NCBI GenBank assembly: GCA_902702965.1
Contig: CACRXP010000036.1
Span: forward strand, 1,014,773-1,078,772
From: Spirometra erinaceieuropaei
Taxonomy: Eukaryota; Platyhelminthes; Cestoda; Diphyllobothriidea; Diphyllobothriidae
Length of the DNA: 64,000 nt
Direction of reading: 5' to 3'
A program made the position numbers and the translations under genes. Shown in pieces: positions 44,663-56,235 of the stretch; the first letter of the stretch is position 1, and each line of letters starts with the position of its first letter. The notes beneath the pieces are model-generated. The model searched no databases, had not been told where the DNA came from, and saw only the letters and a list, made by a program, of their open reading frames with translations.

Positions 44663-47315
44663 AAAGATCTTACTTTCTCTATCAGCCAACGTATGCATTT
44701 TTTGCAGTTTCGCCTGCAGTTCCCATAGCGGTCAGATATACACCGTGTATGTTTTTTCCTGACGGGACTGAAATACATTGGGAATATTTTGTGCAACAAT
44801 TAATATCACAGCACTGCTTAGGCAATCTTTTGGAATCGAAAACTCTTTTAAGAAATTCCGTTAATATTTCGTGAGATAAACCAGATACTCTAACCTTTTG
44901 TCGTTTTCAAAACACTCAAAATCTCCCGACTGAATATAGTGCAGTACTACAGGTTTCGTTAGAATAGAACTCACTTACACAGAAGTGGTGAATCACTACA
45001 AAATACTTTTCGGAGCTTCTGCCAAAAAATGAAGTCAAGCGAGAACTCTCACCAATGAGACAAAGTGCATCACGGCTGCCTGAATGATAAAGCGTTTAAA
45101 TTCCAGTATCTTGGCGGGCAAATCGCAAACAACTGAACCTTCGAATTCTCATCCGTCGGTGCCTCCATATTCGGCCACAGAAGAAAAGCAGGGAGGGGGA
45201 AGACGACTTACACATTGTCTATCGCGTATTTGCGGTGATTTTAGCTACTGAACGCAGGTAACTAGAGGCTGGCCTGCGTGGCTCCTATTTGCCAAAAAGG
45301 AAATACTGATTTCAAGTGAGCAGACCGAGTTTTTTTATCCGATTTTACTCCGCAGCTGCTCTTTTAACCACATAGACCAATTGCGGGAAGGCTGACATAG
45401 TCAGTACATGAGCACAAACTTTTGGCAATGAGAACTGACCCGCTGTCCAATGTAGGCATCCAGACCCTGGATGTGAGCCATGCACTTGCCTTAACGTAGG
45501 CCGGCAGAAGGACGGGTCGCCAGCCACTTGAGGGTTATGTCCTCCCCCCCCCCCAGATGTGAAGTACATACAGAGAATCCCTCGAATCCCATCGCGCGTG
45601 ACGCTCCTACTGACCGGACGACCCTGCCCACGCAAGCAAGCGAGTGGCCGCCGAAAAAGCTAATCGCTTGTCCCTGTCTTTTTCTTGTTTTTGATGTTCG
45701 ACTACCGCATGGACATGAAAGTCCATGCAAATACAATGACTACTCCTATAATCGTTTTTTCTCCTTTTTTTCAAACAGTTATAATACAAAATTTGGTCGG
45801 ATCCTATTTCGTAGCCGTACCTGCAGTAGGCAAGCACCAGCCTAACCCCTAACCCCAACCCCTATCTCTGACCTCTAACTCCTAACCACAACCCCTAACC
45901 CATGACTCACAATCCCAACCCCTTACCCTGACCTCTTACCCCTACGAAATAAGAACTTGCACAACATTTATAAAAAGGCTATTGTTGGCGAGTCGTCTAC
46001 GGCCGATTTCTCTCTCTCTAGGCCAAAAGAGGTGGTTATCCCAAAATTCAGGGTGCGTGATATGAAAGCAGAACCATATCCGAACGAAGTCAGCAGTCAT
46101 ACACACAGGGCGTCACAAGACAGATTAATATCTACCAGCTAGTAGGGCCTCAACTGTCCGTGGTCTGCATGAAGGCCCCTCTGTTCTTCTTTTCGTAATG
46201 TTTCAAGTGGGGTGGGGGTGTTTGGGTTGTTCCGTGTGGTACCATATTTGACAACGAAAACTCTCAGGGACTAACAATTTGAGGCAGCTCGCTCCACCTT
46301 CAGAAAGAATTCCAAGGGTTAATGAAATTCACCCCCAAATGTTCAAAATGGTCTACTTGTAAAGCAGTCCTTCAAGGGACCTCTAAATGTTTTTTATTAT
46401 TTGAAATTCTGCAATGCGCATCTTACTCTCACAAGATTCTATAACTTGAGGTTGACCAGCTCAATCGACCGTCTCGGAAATGTTCGTTTTGTTTTTACAT
46501 AATTTTGGAACCTAGAAATTGGGCTCTTCAGTATGCAAATAAATTTGCCGTCGTTTCGGTCTCTGTTTGATGCCTGAAATTGGAGCTCAAAGGGTTCAAA
46601 CTTTTATCAGTCTATCACAGACCACTGCAATAAAATGATCGTTCACACAGCGCTTGACAAATTAATCCGGAAAGGCAAGTTTATTAATACTTGTTTACGG
46701 TCTATTTGCATAAGTGACGGTTTCTTGGGGGATACTGGGGACCAAAAATTATTTGACACAGTGTCTTCTTATCACGAGAAATACGCGAAGGCGCGTACAG
46801 AGTAAAGCCTTCATATTCGTCCGTCTACAGGTTCTCATTCATGTAACAAGCGGAAAATCACGACTAAAGGTTGGCATTTTTAAACCTCGCCCTCTAAAGT
46901 GAATGCTTTTGAACACAAACATACGGAGAAGGCTCCGAAAGCCAGCTTGCATCAGGTTCTTTTTTACTCGAATCTCTCGTAATGATCCAGTCCTATGTAT
47001 TAGTGCAAAAGTGAGTAGTAGAAGTACCTGAAGTTTGCATAATCTCTTTATCTCAAAAGCCCACTTCCGTTATAGATGCTAAGATCGAGAAATTTTCGTT
47101 AACTCAAACACACTACACAGGACTGTATAGTAGTCTGGAGAAAGGCTCGTACCGAATACAGATTACTGAGCCACCGAAATCGACAATTGTTCTCAAGGGG
47201 TTTCCCCACCTGTAACAGAGCAAGTTGCTACGTTTTTGTGCGCCCACTGACAACAATCCACAATTTGTTTATCTTGCCGGTTGGGACGTGCCTTGCCTGA
47301 GGAATGTCGTCGAGC
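44663..47315. other. Intergenic, repeats only
   Basis: Near 44773-44880 a fragment of the giant inverted repeat recurs (TATCACAGCACTGCTTAGGC, TTTTGGAATCGAAAACTC). An 11-C run lies at 45544-45554 and a telomere-core element at 45801-45955. No gene recognised. Confidence 0.6.
45801..45955. mobile_element. Short-TIR element with telomere-like core, copy 6
   Basis: Arms ATCCTATTTCGTAG and CTACGAAATAAGA enclose about 110 bp of CCTAACCCCTAACCCC-like repeats, the longest telomere-like tract in the window. Confidence 0.6.
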
Positions 47316-49010
47316 TTTTTTTCAGTTTATTTCAGTTTATTTGGTAAGGATAATAGGCAAAGCCTTTGAAAACCCTATTGATTACATGTCAGCTCGTTAG
47401 AATAACTGTACACGAACAAAAATGTTCACTATTAAAACAGTACTTGGTTCATTTGAGTAGCATTGTCTCAGAGAAAATATTTGTCTGGACCAGGGGTATT
47501 AATTCAGATTCAGACTGTCGAGGGAAAACAGGGGACACAAATAATCATCCAAGCGTTTCTTGAAGAGTTGCAGGGATGTAGCCTCCACGACTGACTGAGG
47601 GAGATCGTTCCATTTCTCCACTACCCTCTGCGTGAAAAATTCAGAACGGAGATTCAGCCTGGACATTGTTGTCCGTAACTTCATCGAGTGACCACGAAGA
47701 TTGGGTGAAAGGTGACACTGAAACATGTCCTCAAATTTAAGTCCATACTCAAAGCCATGTATTATCTTGTAGACGAGGATAAGATCACCTCTTTGCTGCC
47801 TGTAACACAGAGGGAATAAGTTAAGGCAATTCAGTCTGTCTGTGTAGGAATGGCTTTTTAGACCGTTTACCAGCTTTGTTGCACGCCGTTGTACCCGTTC
47901 GAGGCATTCTTGGTCCTTTACCAGCCATGGCCGCCATGCTTGTATGCCATATTCTAAGTGGGGCCGAACAAATGTGCCGTAAACTCTCCCAAAAGTATCT
48001 TGGTCAAAATTTACGAAAGCCCTTTTTATTGCATGCAGCACTCCCATGGCGTTTTTTGCAGCCTTGTGGCACTGCAGTGTTGGTTTCAGGTTGTTCTGTA
48101 TCCAAACCCCGAGATCCTTCTGTGAAGATTCTGCGGGGAGCCTTATATCTTTCAGGTGATAAGTCCTCAGACTCTCATTTGAATGAGAGTTGGTTGGACG
48201 CAGATGAAGGACGGCACACTTCTCCACATTGAAATCTAGAAGCCATTTCTTCGACCACGCTTGCAGTCGGTGCAGATTATCTTGAAGGGATCTCTGATCA
48301 TTCGGACCCTTAATGACTTGCCAGAGCTTAACGTCGTCTGCAAACATTATTTTGCCGCAGTCGAGTTCCTGAAGGCTGTCGTTAACGTAAAGGATGAAGA
48401 GCAATGGTCCCAGAACTGAGCCTTGCGGCACACCACTGGTCACATTCACCCATTTTGACATATCATCCCCGATACAGACACGTTGTTTCCGACCAACCAG
48501 AAACGCCCCTATCCAGTTCAGAAGATCTCCCCGGATGCCGATGTCGCTCAATTTGTGAAGAAGACGTTGGTGTGGGACAATGTCAAAAGCTTTGCGGAAA
48601 TCGATGTACACGACATCGACCTCAAAACCCTCTTCTAGAGCCCTGGTCCAGATTTCCAGACAAGCTAGCAGATTTGAGAGGCAGGAACGTCCTCTCCTGA
48701 AGCCATGTTGAAAATCCTGCAAGATGTTATTTTCTTCACAAAATTGCTGTATAGCGTTCTTTACTATAGCTTCCATAGTTTTGCAAGGGAGGCAAGTTAA
48801 GCTAATAGGTCGAAAGCTGCTTGCTGTCATCTTGCTACCTCCCTTATGCAATGGAACGAGGTTAACTGTCTTCCACTGTGAGGGCAGCCTTCCTGTTCTC
48901 ATTGACAGCTCAAAGAGAGTCGAACGAGGCTTTGACAGCTCCGTTGATAGCTCCTTAAGCATCAGCCCGGGAATTCCGTCGGGTCCAGGAGACTTATCAG
49001 GTTTTATTTG
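47316..49010 (-). mobile_element. CR1-like non-LTR retrotransposon, 5'-truncated
   Basis: The RT ORF is followed by about 180 bp of 3' UTR ending in a repeated AAATAAACTG tail at 47316-47342, the same end as the decayed copy at 63880-63911. The 5' end is at the start of the RT (KPDKSPGPDG upstream of the first Met), so the endonuclease is missing. Confidence 0.85.
47499..48962 (-). CDS. Reverse transcriptase of CR1-like retrotransposon (ORF intact, element truncated)
   Basis: 487 codons without a stop. RT motifs in order: LPSQWKTVNLVPLHKGG, SFRPISLTCLPCKTME (about 49-64), FRRGRSCLSNLL, YIDFRKAFDIVPH with the first catalytic Asp at 121, SGVPQGSVLGPLLF (~176-189), FADDVKLW with Asp-Asp at 209-210, and AESSQKDLGVWI. 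The C-terminus has VVEKWNDLPQSVVEA and LFKKRLDDYL, the WNxLPxxVV...FKxxLD ending of CR1/jockey-type ORF2. The frame opens 19 codons earlier, so the first Met is not the natural start of ORF2. An intact frame in a truncated copy suggests recent insertion. Confidence 0.95.
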   Translation of the reverse strand: MLKELSTELSKPRSTLFELSMRTGRLPSQWKTVNLVPLHKGGSKMTASSFRPISLTCLPCKTMEAIVKNAIQQFCEENNILQDFQHGFRRGRSCLSNLLACLEIWTRALEEGFEVDVVYIDFRKAFDIVPHQRLLHKLSDIGIRGDLLNWIGAFLVGRKQRVCIGDDMSKWVNVTSGVPQGSVLGPLLFILYVNDSLQELDCGKIMFADDVKLWQVIKGPNDQRSLQDNLHRLQAWSKKWLLDFNVEKCAVLHLRPTNSHSNESLRTYHLKDIRLPAESSQKDLGVWIQNNLKPTLQCHKAAKNAMGVLHAIKRAFVNFDQDTFGRVYGTFVRPHLEYGIQAWRPWLVKDQECLERVQRRATKLVNGLKSHSYTDRLNCLNLFPLCYRQQRGDLILVYKIIHGFEYGLKFEDMFQCHLSPNLRGHSMKLRTTMSRLNLRSEFFTQRVVEKWNDLPQSVVEATSLQLFKKRLDDYLCPLFSLDSLNLN

Positions 49011-52000
49011 ACTGAGGACTCGTCAAAAACAAGTTGCACACCACATACTACTGTTTTTTTGGCGGGTGTAAACGTGCGGATTGTCGCGCCTAAAACAGAA
49101 GTTAGATGAGAGCTTGACAATCTCGGTTCTGTTGACTTAACGTCAGGTTCGTTCACTAAGTGCGGGCAGAATCAAATAATTCAGGTTATAAACAGTCATT
49201 GAACGATGGCTGCCTGCCACTCGAATCTCAGCCAAACTAACTGCTGCTTGAGCGAAACCGTCCATTTTATCCGTGAAGAAGACGACATCCATCAAACCAC
49301 AAACAACGAAGAAATTTTGAAATTTTTGGGTTGCTTGCAAAATATTTGCGCCAAATGCTATTCAGCCAAATCAACCGATTTTGTAGTCAACATTGGCTGA
49401 ATCCTCACGTGTCGTTGAAATAAATTTGACGACGATCCTTCACGTTACTCGGGTAACCTACCTTTCTTAACGTTCTTAGCGTACCCGGTCGTGGAGCGAG
49501 CTTATCCTTGCAAAAATCTTGGCGATTTTAACCTCTTGCAGGCAGCTGCTTGCAGATTAAGACATGTATTTATAACATCTGATATTCACCGATCGGATGA
49601 TTTAGAAACTCGTTTAAAGGTGGAAGTCCGTTGTAGTTTTGGGCTCGATGCTTTTACGCACACTACCGACCACCGGTTGAAATCTGTTGTGTTCATGCCA
49701 ACATTGCACTGCTGACAAGCCTTGGGAAATGTTTGGTCCAAGCAAAGTAGCTAATGAGAAGTGTTTAAACATGCCGTTTGGACAAATTGTTCAATTTTTG
49801 TTCCAGTGTTCACCTGTAGTTTAGAGCGTCTACACTTTATGTCTGCCTTGGAAACCGACAGCATAGGTATTATTTCACCCATAAATACCTCATGCGTTGT
49901 TAGTGCATGCAACCAAAGAGATGTTCCAAAGACAAACGGCAAGCCGGGGCGAGAATTTGTCAAAAACAGGCACCGAGGAAATATGCGTCTTGGGCAATGA
50001 ATGTCACCGAAACAGAGACAAGTCGTCAGGAAAAGCTCTAATAGGGTTATATTTCCTCTGGCACGATGACCTGTGGTGTAGAGGACGGTACTTCCCGCTT
50101 CAGACAAAACCAAATTACAGTATATTTTGGTCAGATGTTGTTATATAGCCTCACATAATGTACACAAACCCCAGTCAACTCCAATACGGGATCGGTGGTA
50201 ATAGGGGTTTTTACAGGTGCGGCCGGGAAACGCACAGGCGACGGGGTCAAGTAGTTGTGTGCAAAAGAAAAGCCATTGGGAATGCGCGATTGCACTTTCG
50301 GTCGTTAAGAGATAATTGCCCTAGTCTCTAACCCCAATCCCCGACCCGAATTCTACCCCTTAACCCTGACCCCTAACCTCCATTCTGACCCCCTAACCCT
50401 AATCCCTAGCCCCAACTCCAACAGTATTGTGTCCATCAGGTGGGGCTACATAACCACATCTTACCTATACTTTCCCCTCGAAAAGTGGCCATTTCAGCAC
50501 TCATCGCACACTACACCATGTTATACGTGGTCGTTTCAGTGCAAACGTTGAAAGGAGTTTGATTGCTCTGGCTGTCTTTCCGAATCATAGACCTTGAGGA
50601 TATATGACGTTAAAACGACTTTCGACAGAATTTTATGAGTAGTGTTTACTAAGGAAACCAACGACATAATTTGACCCCTGAGGAACCCAAATGAGGTTCC
50701 CGGACAACATTGGTATCCAGGTAGAAATAGTTCTTGCAAAGTGAGAATCAAATTTGTCTGTTTGTGGTTTTTAAACCCAGACACCAGCTTGCTGCATAGT
50801 TGAACAGGCTTGACAAAACCTAGTGAGAACGCGTGTTCTTCGGGTCCCTGCATTGTCAGTGAATAGAGGGAAACATAACTCGTAGAGCGTATGGTCACAG
50901 CCCTTCAGAATAATCTATTTGAAACCGCCGCGAACGCCCACCAGCATGGAAAGTTCAAAAGATGCTTTTTGGTCTGTAACCAGCTTGCTTACATTGCGAC
51001 CCTTCACTTAACACGGAATTCCTGAGTTCTACATCGTTATACATGGTTACCTTAATAGAATTCAGTAGCCATGTTTTCTGCTATAAACTATATCTTGCCG
51101 GGAGAAAAGTCTCACGAGCAGTAAGTAAGCAAGACTAAGACTGGTCAATGCGACTGATTGGCACAACGTTTCCTCGTATACGTAAAAATTAGTTTCAGTG
51201 TTGGGATTGAATCTGTCTGCTTGCCATAGTCAGTTGGTGAAGTCAAACAACAACTAGATTCCACCAAAAGAACACATGAAAAAGTGCAAAAGATAGTGCA
51301 CTTCTGTCGTGGTGGGGAATGAACTGAATATCAGGACTGGGAGAAGGATATTTCTGATTGCGTAGGACACATACGGACGAGTCGAGCGTATATCCACGCG
51401 CCTTCATGTATTTTGATCCCATCAGACAGCACCTGAACTTTGTGTACTCTGAAGCTTTGAGTTCGACTTTCTCAACCTACGCCGGTACTGTCAGTAATGA
51501 GGATTCGGAAGGATATCGACACTCCTGACTACTCATTGATTGTGACCGAAATAAATCTCCCATCCCCACTTAACAAGCCCCAGCTATCTCTAACTCTGTT
51601 GTTTCTGGCGTTTAATGCATAAATCCCGGACGGTAGTATTCCATAGGTTTTAGCTTTACACAAGTAGATACTCCAAGTTTTCCTGTAGACAATAACCGAG
51701 ACGCCTCTGCGGCCCTTTCTTTAATTCTGTAAAACTTTGTAGGTTAGTTGGAGTGAATGCTTCAGAACAGGACTACCTAGAGTTAACCTGGAATTATTAT
51801 GAACGGTTGAGAGGTGTAGGTGCTGCATCACACAACAGCACATATGTTAAGCTGAAGATGTAGTAAGAGATAGCGCACTTGCGTTCGTGATCATGTCTGT
51901 CTAGCCAGTCTTGATGTTCTGCACAGTTGATCTCCATGCGTACGGACCTGTAGCAATGTATCCTGTGGGTTGAACTCAATTTCTCCTTCGGCAGCGAAGA

Positions 52001-55000
52001 CTGAACCCCTGAGCCAAAGAACCACCCATATAATTTGGCGGACAGTATCTAGTGGGGTTTGAGCTTACCTCCATTTTGTGATCTCTAAAGAGAGTCGTGG
52101 CATCGAATTTAGGGCATCAATCCTGAACTCAAGGAGCGGAAGGCAGAGGACGCGGTAAGCGCACTTCATTTGTTGTTCATGAATGGTACGGGATATGATT
52201 GTGTGCATTTTACTACCCTCCAATGGGCCATGCGGGAGATTCATGGACCAACACGAGAACTACATCGGAGTCCGGCAGACGTTATTGGGAATGCGCAGCC
52301 ATAACATATGCCAACATTGGGGGGTGTAGCGGTGATTGAAGTATCACAAGGGATACGTAGACACATACCGACAATCACAGAACCCTACGGTCGATACCGA
52401 TTCAAAGACAAGGCTCGGTTCCTCTGGTCTCAAGCTTAAGCTCCAAGATATTTGTGACTGTCCAAATATCTAAGCCAACATTCACTAATTACGATTGCTT
52501 TTTGACAGTCTCGGACGTTAATGACTAAGGTGACTGATATCCTGGCCCCGTTCCCCGAATCTAGGTATTGGTCGTCATGACCTGACGGTAGCGGAAAGGC
52601 ATCGTCTGCGCAGTCGTCGGCCAGCCAACGTCCCTGTATAAAACTTAAACCATCGAAACGGGATATATAACCTTCGATAACGGTGATAATTCTGTCTGCA
52701 CAGCGTGTATCTCCATTATCTGCAGGCTATTAATGGACGAAATCGGACGTTGTCGCTAAATCAATAAAAGAGGTGGTTACTGACTGATGCTAGAAGTAGC
52801 TGAGTTCGATTATGTTTCATAGCGTGAATATCTGACGGTGCGCTTACGCGCGGCTCGGATTCCAATTTGAGTGAGTCTGCTGAAATTACAGCTTTGGTTT
52901 TGCAACAAGCTTGCTATCATAAAAAATCGCGGAATATGACACATGGTTTTTTGGGCGCGGCTTAAATCGAGTCCCGAGGAATGTGCGAACGATAAAATCT
53001 GACTTGAAGGTGCCGTCGATCCCCGCATAACACACCCGTCTTCTGTCACGTACCCGGATACGAAAGAGTCGAGTACTTAACTTTGACGGCTGGAAGATCG
53101 TTAGATACCAGATCGCCTGGGGTTTGCGTGATGCCGAAAGCACGTCGTAGGATATTCCGTTTTGATCAACAAATGACAAAACCTAGAGCGGCCGAGTAGG
53201 TAGCTTTTTGATGTGTCTTCTGACACCCCGATCATTCTAGTCAATGGCAACAACTACTAGATGATAGTGAGAAGCCTATTTAAAATCAGTTATTACAGCC
53301 CTGAATAAGTCGCTTTGCTAAGCAGATTATGCAGCGTTGATGGGGACACAGCGAGTCCCAGTATTCATTCCGTCACGGTGGGCTATAGGATAATCAGTGT
53401 AGCAGCCCTCAGTCCTCTTAACCCTTGTAGTACTGCCGACGCCAGACGGCGACTGCATAATCACTACATGTGAAATTTTGCGAATTTCACAGCTACCCCA
53501 ATGTTTTCCATCAGTGGAGGAATCGGGCAGTTGGAAGACAGGCCAGTCTTCCGCTAAAATGTGTGAGTAGCAACAAGGTCAGCTCGCCAGGACACTTATA
53601 TTCAGCAAATTTATGAAGATGGCAGAAATGCATATGACCCTGTACGAGTTCTTCTTCCAGCTAATTTCACTATTCGTTACCAAACTCCAAAAGCACCAAG
53701 AAGATGGAGTGCCCTGGAAGTACATGGAACTATACAGGAGATCACAGCGCGGCTTGCCAATATTCAGCAATAGCATTACTTAAAAATAGTCTGCCTCCGT
53801 CTCTCTAGCCGACTAACCTGCACTAGGACAATTACGGTACAAGAGAAAACTGGTCAGTTTTGGAATGACTGCGGCTGAGCGTCTTTCAGGATAAGGTGAG
53901 AACGTGAGGACTTAACGAGGGAAAGCGATACCTTTGACAACTAACTACTGTGACAAACACAGACGAATTCCGCTTTCAGCACGAGAGTAGTTTCGAAAAG
54001 TCATTTAATAAAAAGAAAAACATTTTACAACTGTGACTACTAGTCCACGACAATCAGTCCTTGATGGGCCAGGAAAGGACTGTGGCCGTAAGGGAACCTA
54101 AAAGAAAATTGCACACAAGTAAAATGACAGGCTGCGATGAAAAATGCGAGGTGTATAGCCCGACTACCTTTAACTTGTGTCAAGTGTTCTGCCTATTAGT
54201 GTGTGAATTACTGAGGCTTATTCACACTATTACAAATGTCTGCAGCGCAAATTGATAGTTCGGCCATCATAGCTGGCAAGCATCGCCATTGTCCCGAGGC
54301 CGCAGTGATGACCTGCGTGTGAATCAAACAAGCAAACACCGAAGTACTACACACACTGGCTCTCTTCCCATACCTACCCTGTTCTATTGATAAGACAGTC
54401 AAGGAGATGAGTGTGGACACATTGACTGCCGTGTGCTGACCTCCATATGCACACACAACAGGCAACAAAGTGTCTCGAATCTCTCATTGAAAAAGTCGAA
54501 GGATACATCAAGGAGTCATTTCAGTTTGACCTTTACTCCTTGTTAACATCACGCTCGCCCATGGCTGACCCATACGGCCAGTTTTGTGATTGGCTGGCTC
54601 TGGTCAGTAGTTTCCGCGGGCATAATCTGCCAAACATTCTCTTGCATGATTGGCGTTGATGGTGGGGATGAGGCAGTAAGACTGTGCCCAGGCAGCAAAT
54701 TGGATCACCAACCGCATACAAGGCCACAACTCTGAGTTGATATTGCAGGGTTAGACAGAGACGGGTACAATGTTATCCGGAGTCTTCAGGAGCATTAAGT
54801 TAGCAATCACCCTAACGAAGACTTTTAGCGCGTCATATTTGTTATATTCGGAAATGTGCTGAAGTATCATGAGATAGTGTGATTAAAGATGTCTGATAGA
54901 CGGGAAGCTGTTGACAGTTCCGTTCGGTGGGAAATAACCGTTTATAGTGCACATAATCTAACTAGAAGTCAGGCAAGTAAGACATATTCAGCAACAGAAT

Positions 55001-55640
55001 ATTGGTTGACAGAGACCTAAAATAGTTGGCAGATTGGAGCGGTGCGCTTCGATCAAGGTGACGCAGCTGGTAAACCGAATGCTTCATCCACTTTTTTATA
55101 CGGTGATATCACAAACAATGCAAAAATAGGCGAGATAAATGACAGATGATGTGGACCTGTTTAGTATTGATTAGGGCTCTTGATACTGGTGTTTTGGCGC
55201 GCGGCGATGGATTCGAAAAAAGAACTAGTGGCAAGGGGCCGCTGCATCCAAGACTAATCACAGCTCATACTGCTACCCTATTTAAAGTAGATGTTTTTGT
55301 TGATTCAAAGATCACTTTTATGTCATCTGCCGACATCGAATACCATTACAGTACCCAAATAGCCAGGAAAATTTCACATCATAAATTCTGTGGATGCAAG
55401 CTCATCGAAGTAGGGCTGAACGTGCTTAGTCAGAACCGTTAAACCAGACGTTTAAATGAATCGGAATCAAGAAAGACAAAGTAAAAACAGCTATACTTTT
55501 ACCAGGGTCGGGCCATATGCCAAGGAGCGTAGAAGCATATAAGAATGGAATCCCTGGCAAAGTGGATCTGAATGCTAAGACTGCCAGAATTTCTGCGACT
55601 AGGAGTGCTTGTGCACGATAAAAGAAATCAACTCACCTTC
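49011..55640. other. Intergenic region, 6.6 kb; no gene recognised
   Basis: A CCCTAACCCTGACCCC-type pyrimidine-strand tract lies at 50325-50425. Frames such as 50898-50536 and 53179-52886 (minus) and 55146-55442 (plus) show no recognisable domain; no splice-consistent gene could be built. Confidence 0.5.
50325..50425. repeat. Degenerate telomere-like tract
   Basis: About 100 bp of CCCTAACCC-, CCCCTGACCCC-like units on the plus strand. Flanking inverted arms like those of the TIR family are not clear here. Confidence 0.6.
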
Positions 55641-55795
55641 CTACTTGTCCTTGAATTCTTTTATGGCTTCTGAAAGCCTACTAGTGCCCGAATCCCATGC
55701 GCGTTTTGTGGCGGATGACACGACGGAAGGGTAACAAACTGTAAATCCTACACCGGTACTAAGGGTGCCGTACACAGCCTGACGAAGTACTCCAC
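55641..55795 (-). CDS. MIC26/27 exon 5
   Basis: Acceptor ttattgcctgaag; encodes GVLRQAVYGTLSTGVGF and TVCYPSVVSSATKRAW, ending EFKDK and TAG at 55643-55641. A GAAG|gtgagt site begins six bases after the stop. Confidence 0.88.
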
Positions 55796-56235
55796 CTTCA
55801 GGCAATAAAAACAAGCGGAAAAATACCTTTGCTGCCCAGGACGAGACCTCCGAGTCCACAGACGGTGACAAAGCCTCCTCGAGCAAGTACAACCGGATCT
55901 TCCCTAACGTAGTCACAAACTTCTGCAAAAAAAGTTGGATAAATAAAAGATCGTACTTAGGGAGTTCTCCACTAGACACTTCACAGTTTTCTGAGTGTTT
56001 GTCTGCGGAAATTAGTTAACAAAGTTAAACATACTTCGGCGGTCGTGTACCATTCTTGGATAGATCTCCGGGTGGGTGTAATAGCGCTCAAAAGGTAGTT
56101 TCGAAGAGAAGAATTTTCTCGCGGGGTCAGGACATATTCTGTATTCTCGTCAGGAAATTTCTTGTAAATTGGCAGCTAAAATGGGTGAAAGAAATATCAC
56201 ACGCATGAAAAAAATCGTACTTCGCCCGCTTTCAT
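55641..56235 (-). CDS. MICOS complex subunit MIC26/MIC27 (APOO-like), complete, with four mini-introns
   Basis: Mitochondrial inner-membrane protein of the MICOS complex, which shapes crista junctions. Exons on the minus strand: 56235-56221, 56175-56035, 56002-55957, 55922-55827 and 55795-55641, giving 150 residues. Reading: MKAGELPIYKKFPDE at the start (LPIY is the family's N-terminal hallmark), NTQKTVKCLVENSLK, CDYVREDPVVLARGG and VCGLGGLVLGSK (first hydrophobic segment with Gly-rich core), then AVYGTLSTGVGFTVCYPS (second segment ending in the conserved YP) and a charged end EFKDK. Introns are 45, 32, 34 and 31 nt, all GT-AG and all needed to keep the frame. No presequence is evident. Shorter than vertebrate members (about 200-270). 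Divergent from the STPG2-like gene. Assignment is by recalled family pattern, not by search. Confidence 0.88.
55827..55922 (-). CDS. MIC26/27 exon 4
   Basis: Between tttttttgcag and AAAG|gtattt. Encodes VCDYVREDPVVLARGGFVTV and CGLGGLVLGSK. The following intron (55826-55796) is 31 nt. A longer unspliced frame exists in another phase but lacks the family motif. Confidence 0.9.
55957..56002 (-). CDS. MIC26/27 exon 3 (46 nt)
   Basis: Between aatttccgcag and CTAA|gtacga. Encodes TNTQKTVKCLVENSL and one base of Lys; it has exactly the phase needed to join exons 2 and 4. Flanking introns are 32 and 34 nt. Confidence 0.85.
56035..56175 (-). CDS. MIC26/27 exon 2
   Basis: Between acccattttag and GAA|gtatgt, 47 codons, phase 0. 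Encodes LPIYKKFPDENTEYVL, NSSLRNYLLSAIT and RRSIQEWYTTAE. Confidence 0.9.
56221..56235 (-). CDS. MIC26/27 exon 1 coding part
   Basis: ATGAAAGCGGGCGAA|gtacga: five codons (MKAGE) spliced over a 45-nt intron to LPIY. Chosen because it is the nearest ATG giving a frame-correct donor; an upstream exon with a different start remains possible. Confidence 0.7.

Noticed and set aside
47876..49011. Plus-strand frames opposite the reverse transcriptase
   Set aside because: Shadows of the 487-codon RT frame.
50325..50425. True telomere or chromosome end
   Set aside because: The repeats are degenerate, short and internal, with unique sequence on both sides; similar cores lie inside a TIR element.
55796..55979. 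Single 112-codon frame 55979-55641 as an unspliced exon
   Set aside because: Its upstream half lacks family motifs. Splicing out 31 nt puts VREDPVVLARGG and GGLVLGSK into frame with the YP segment.
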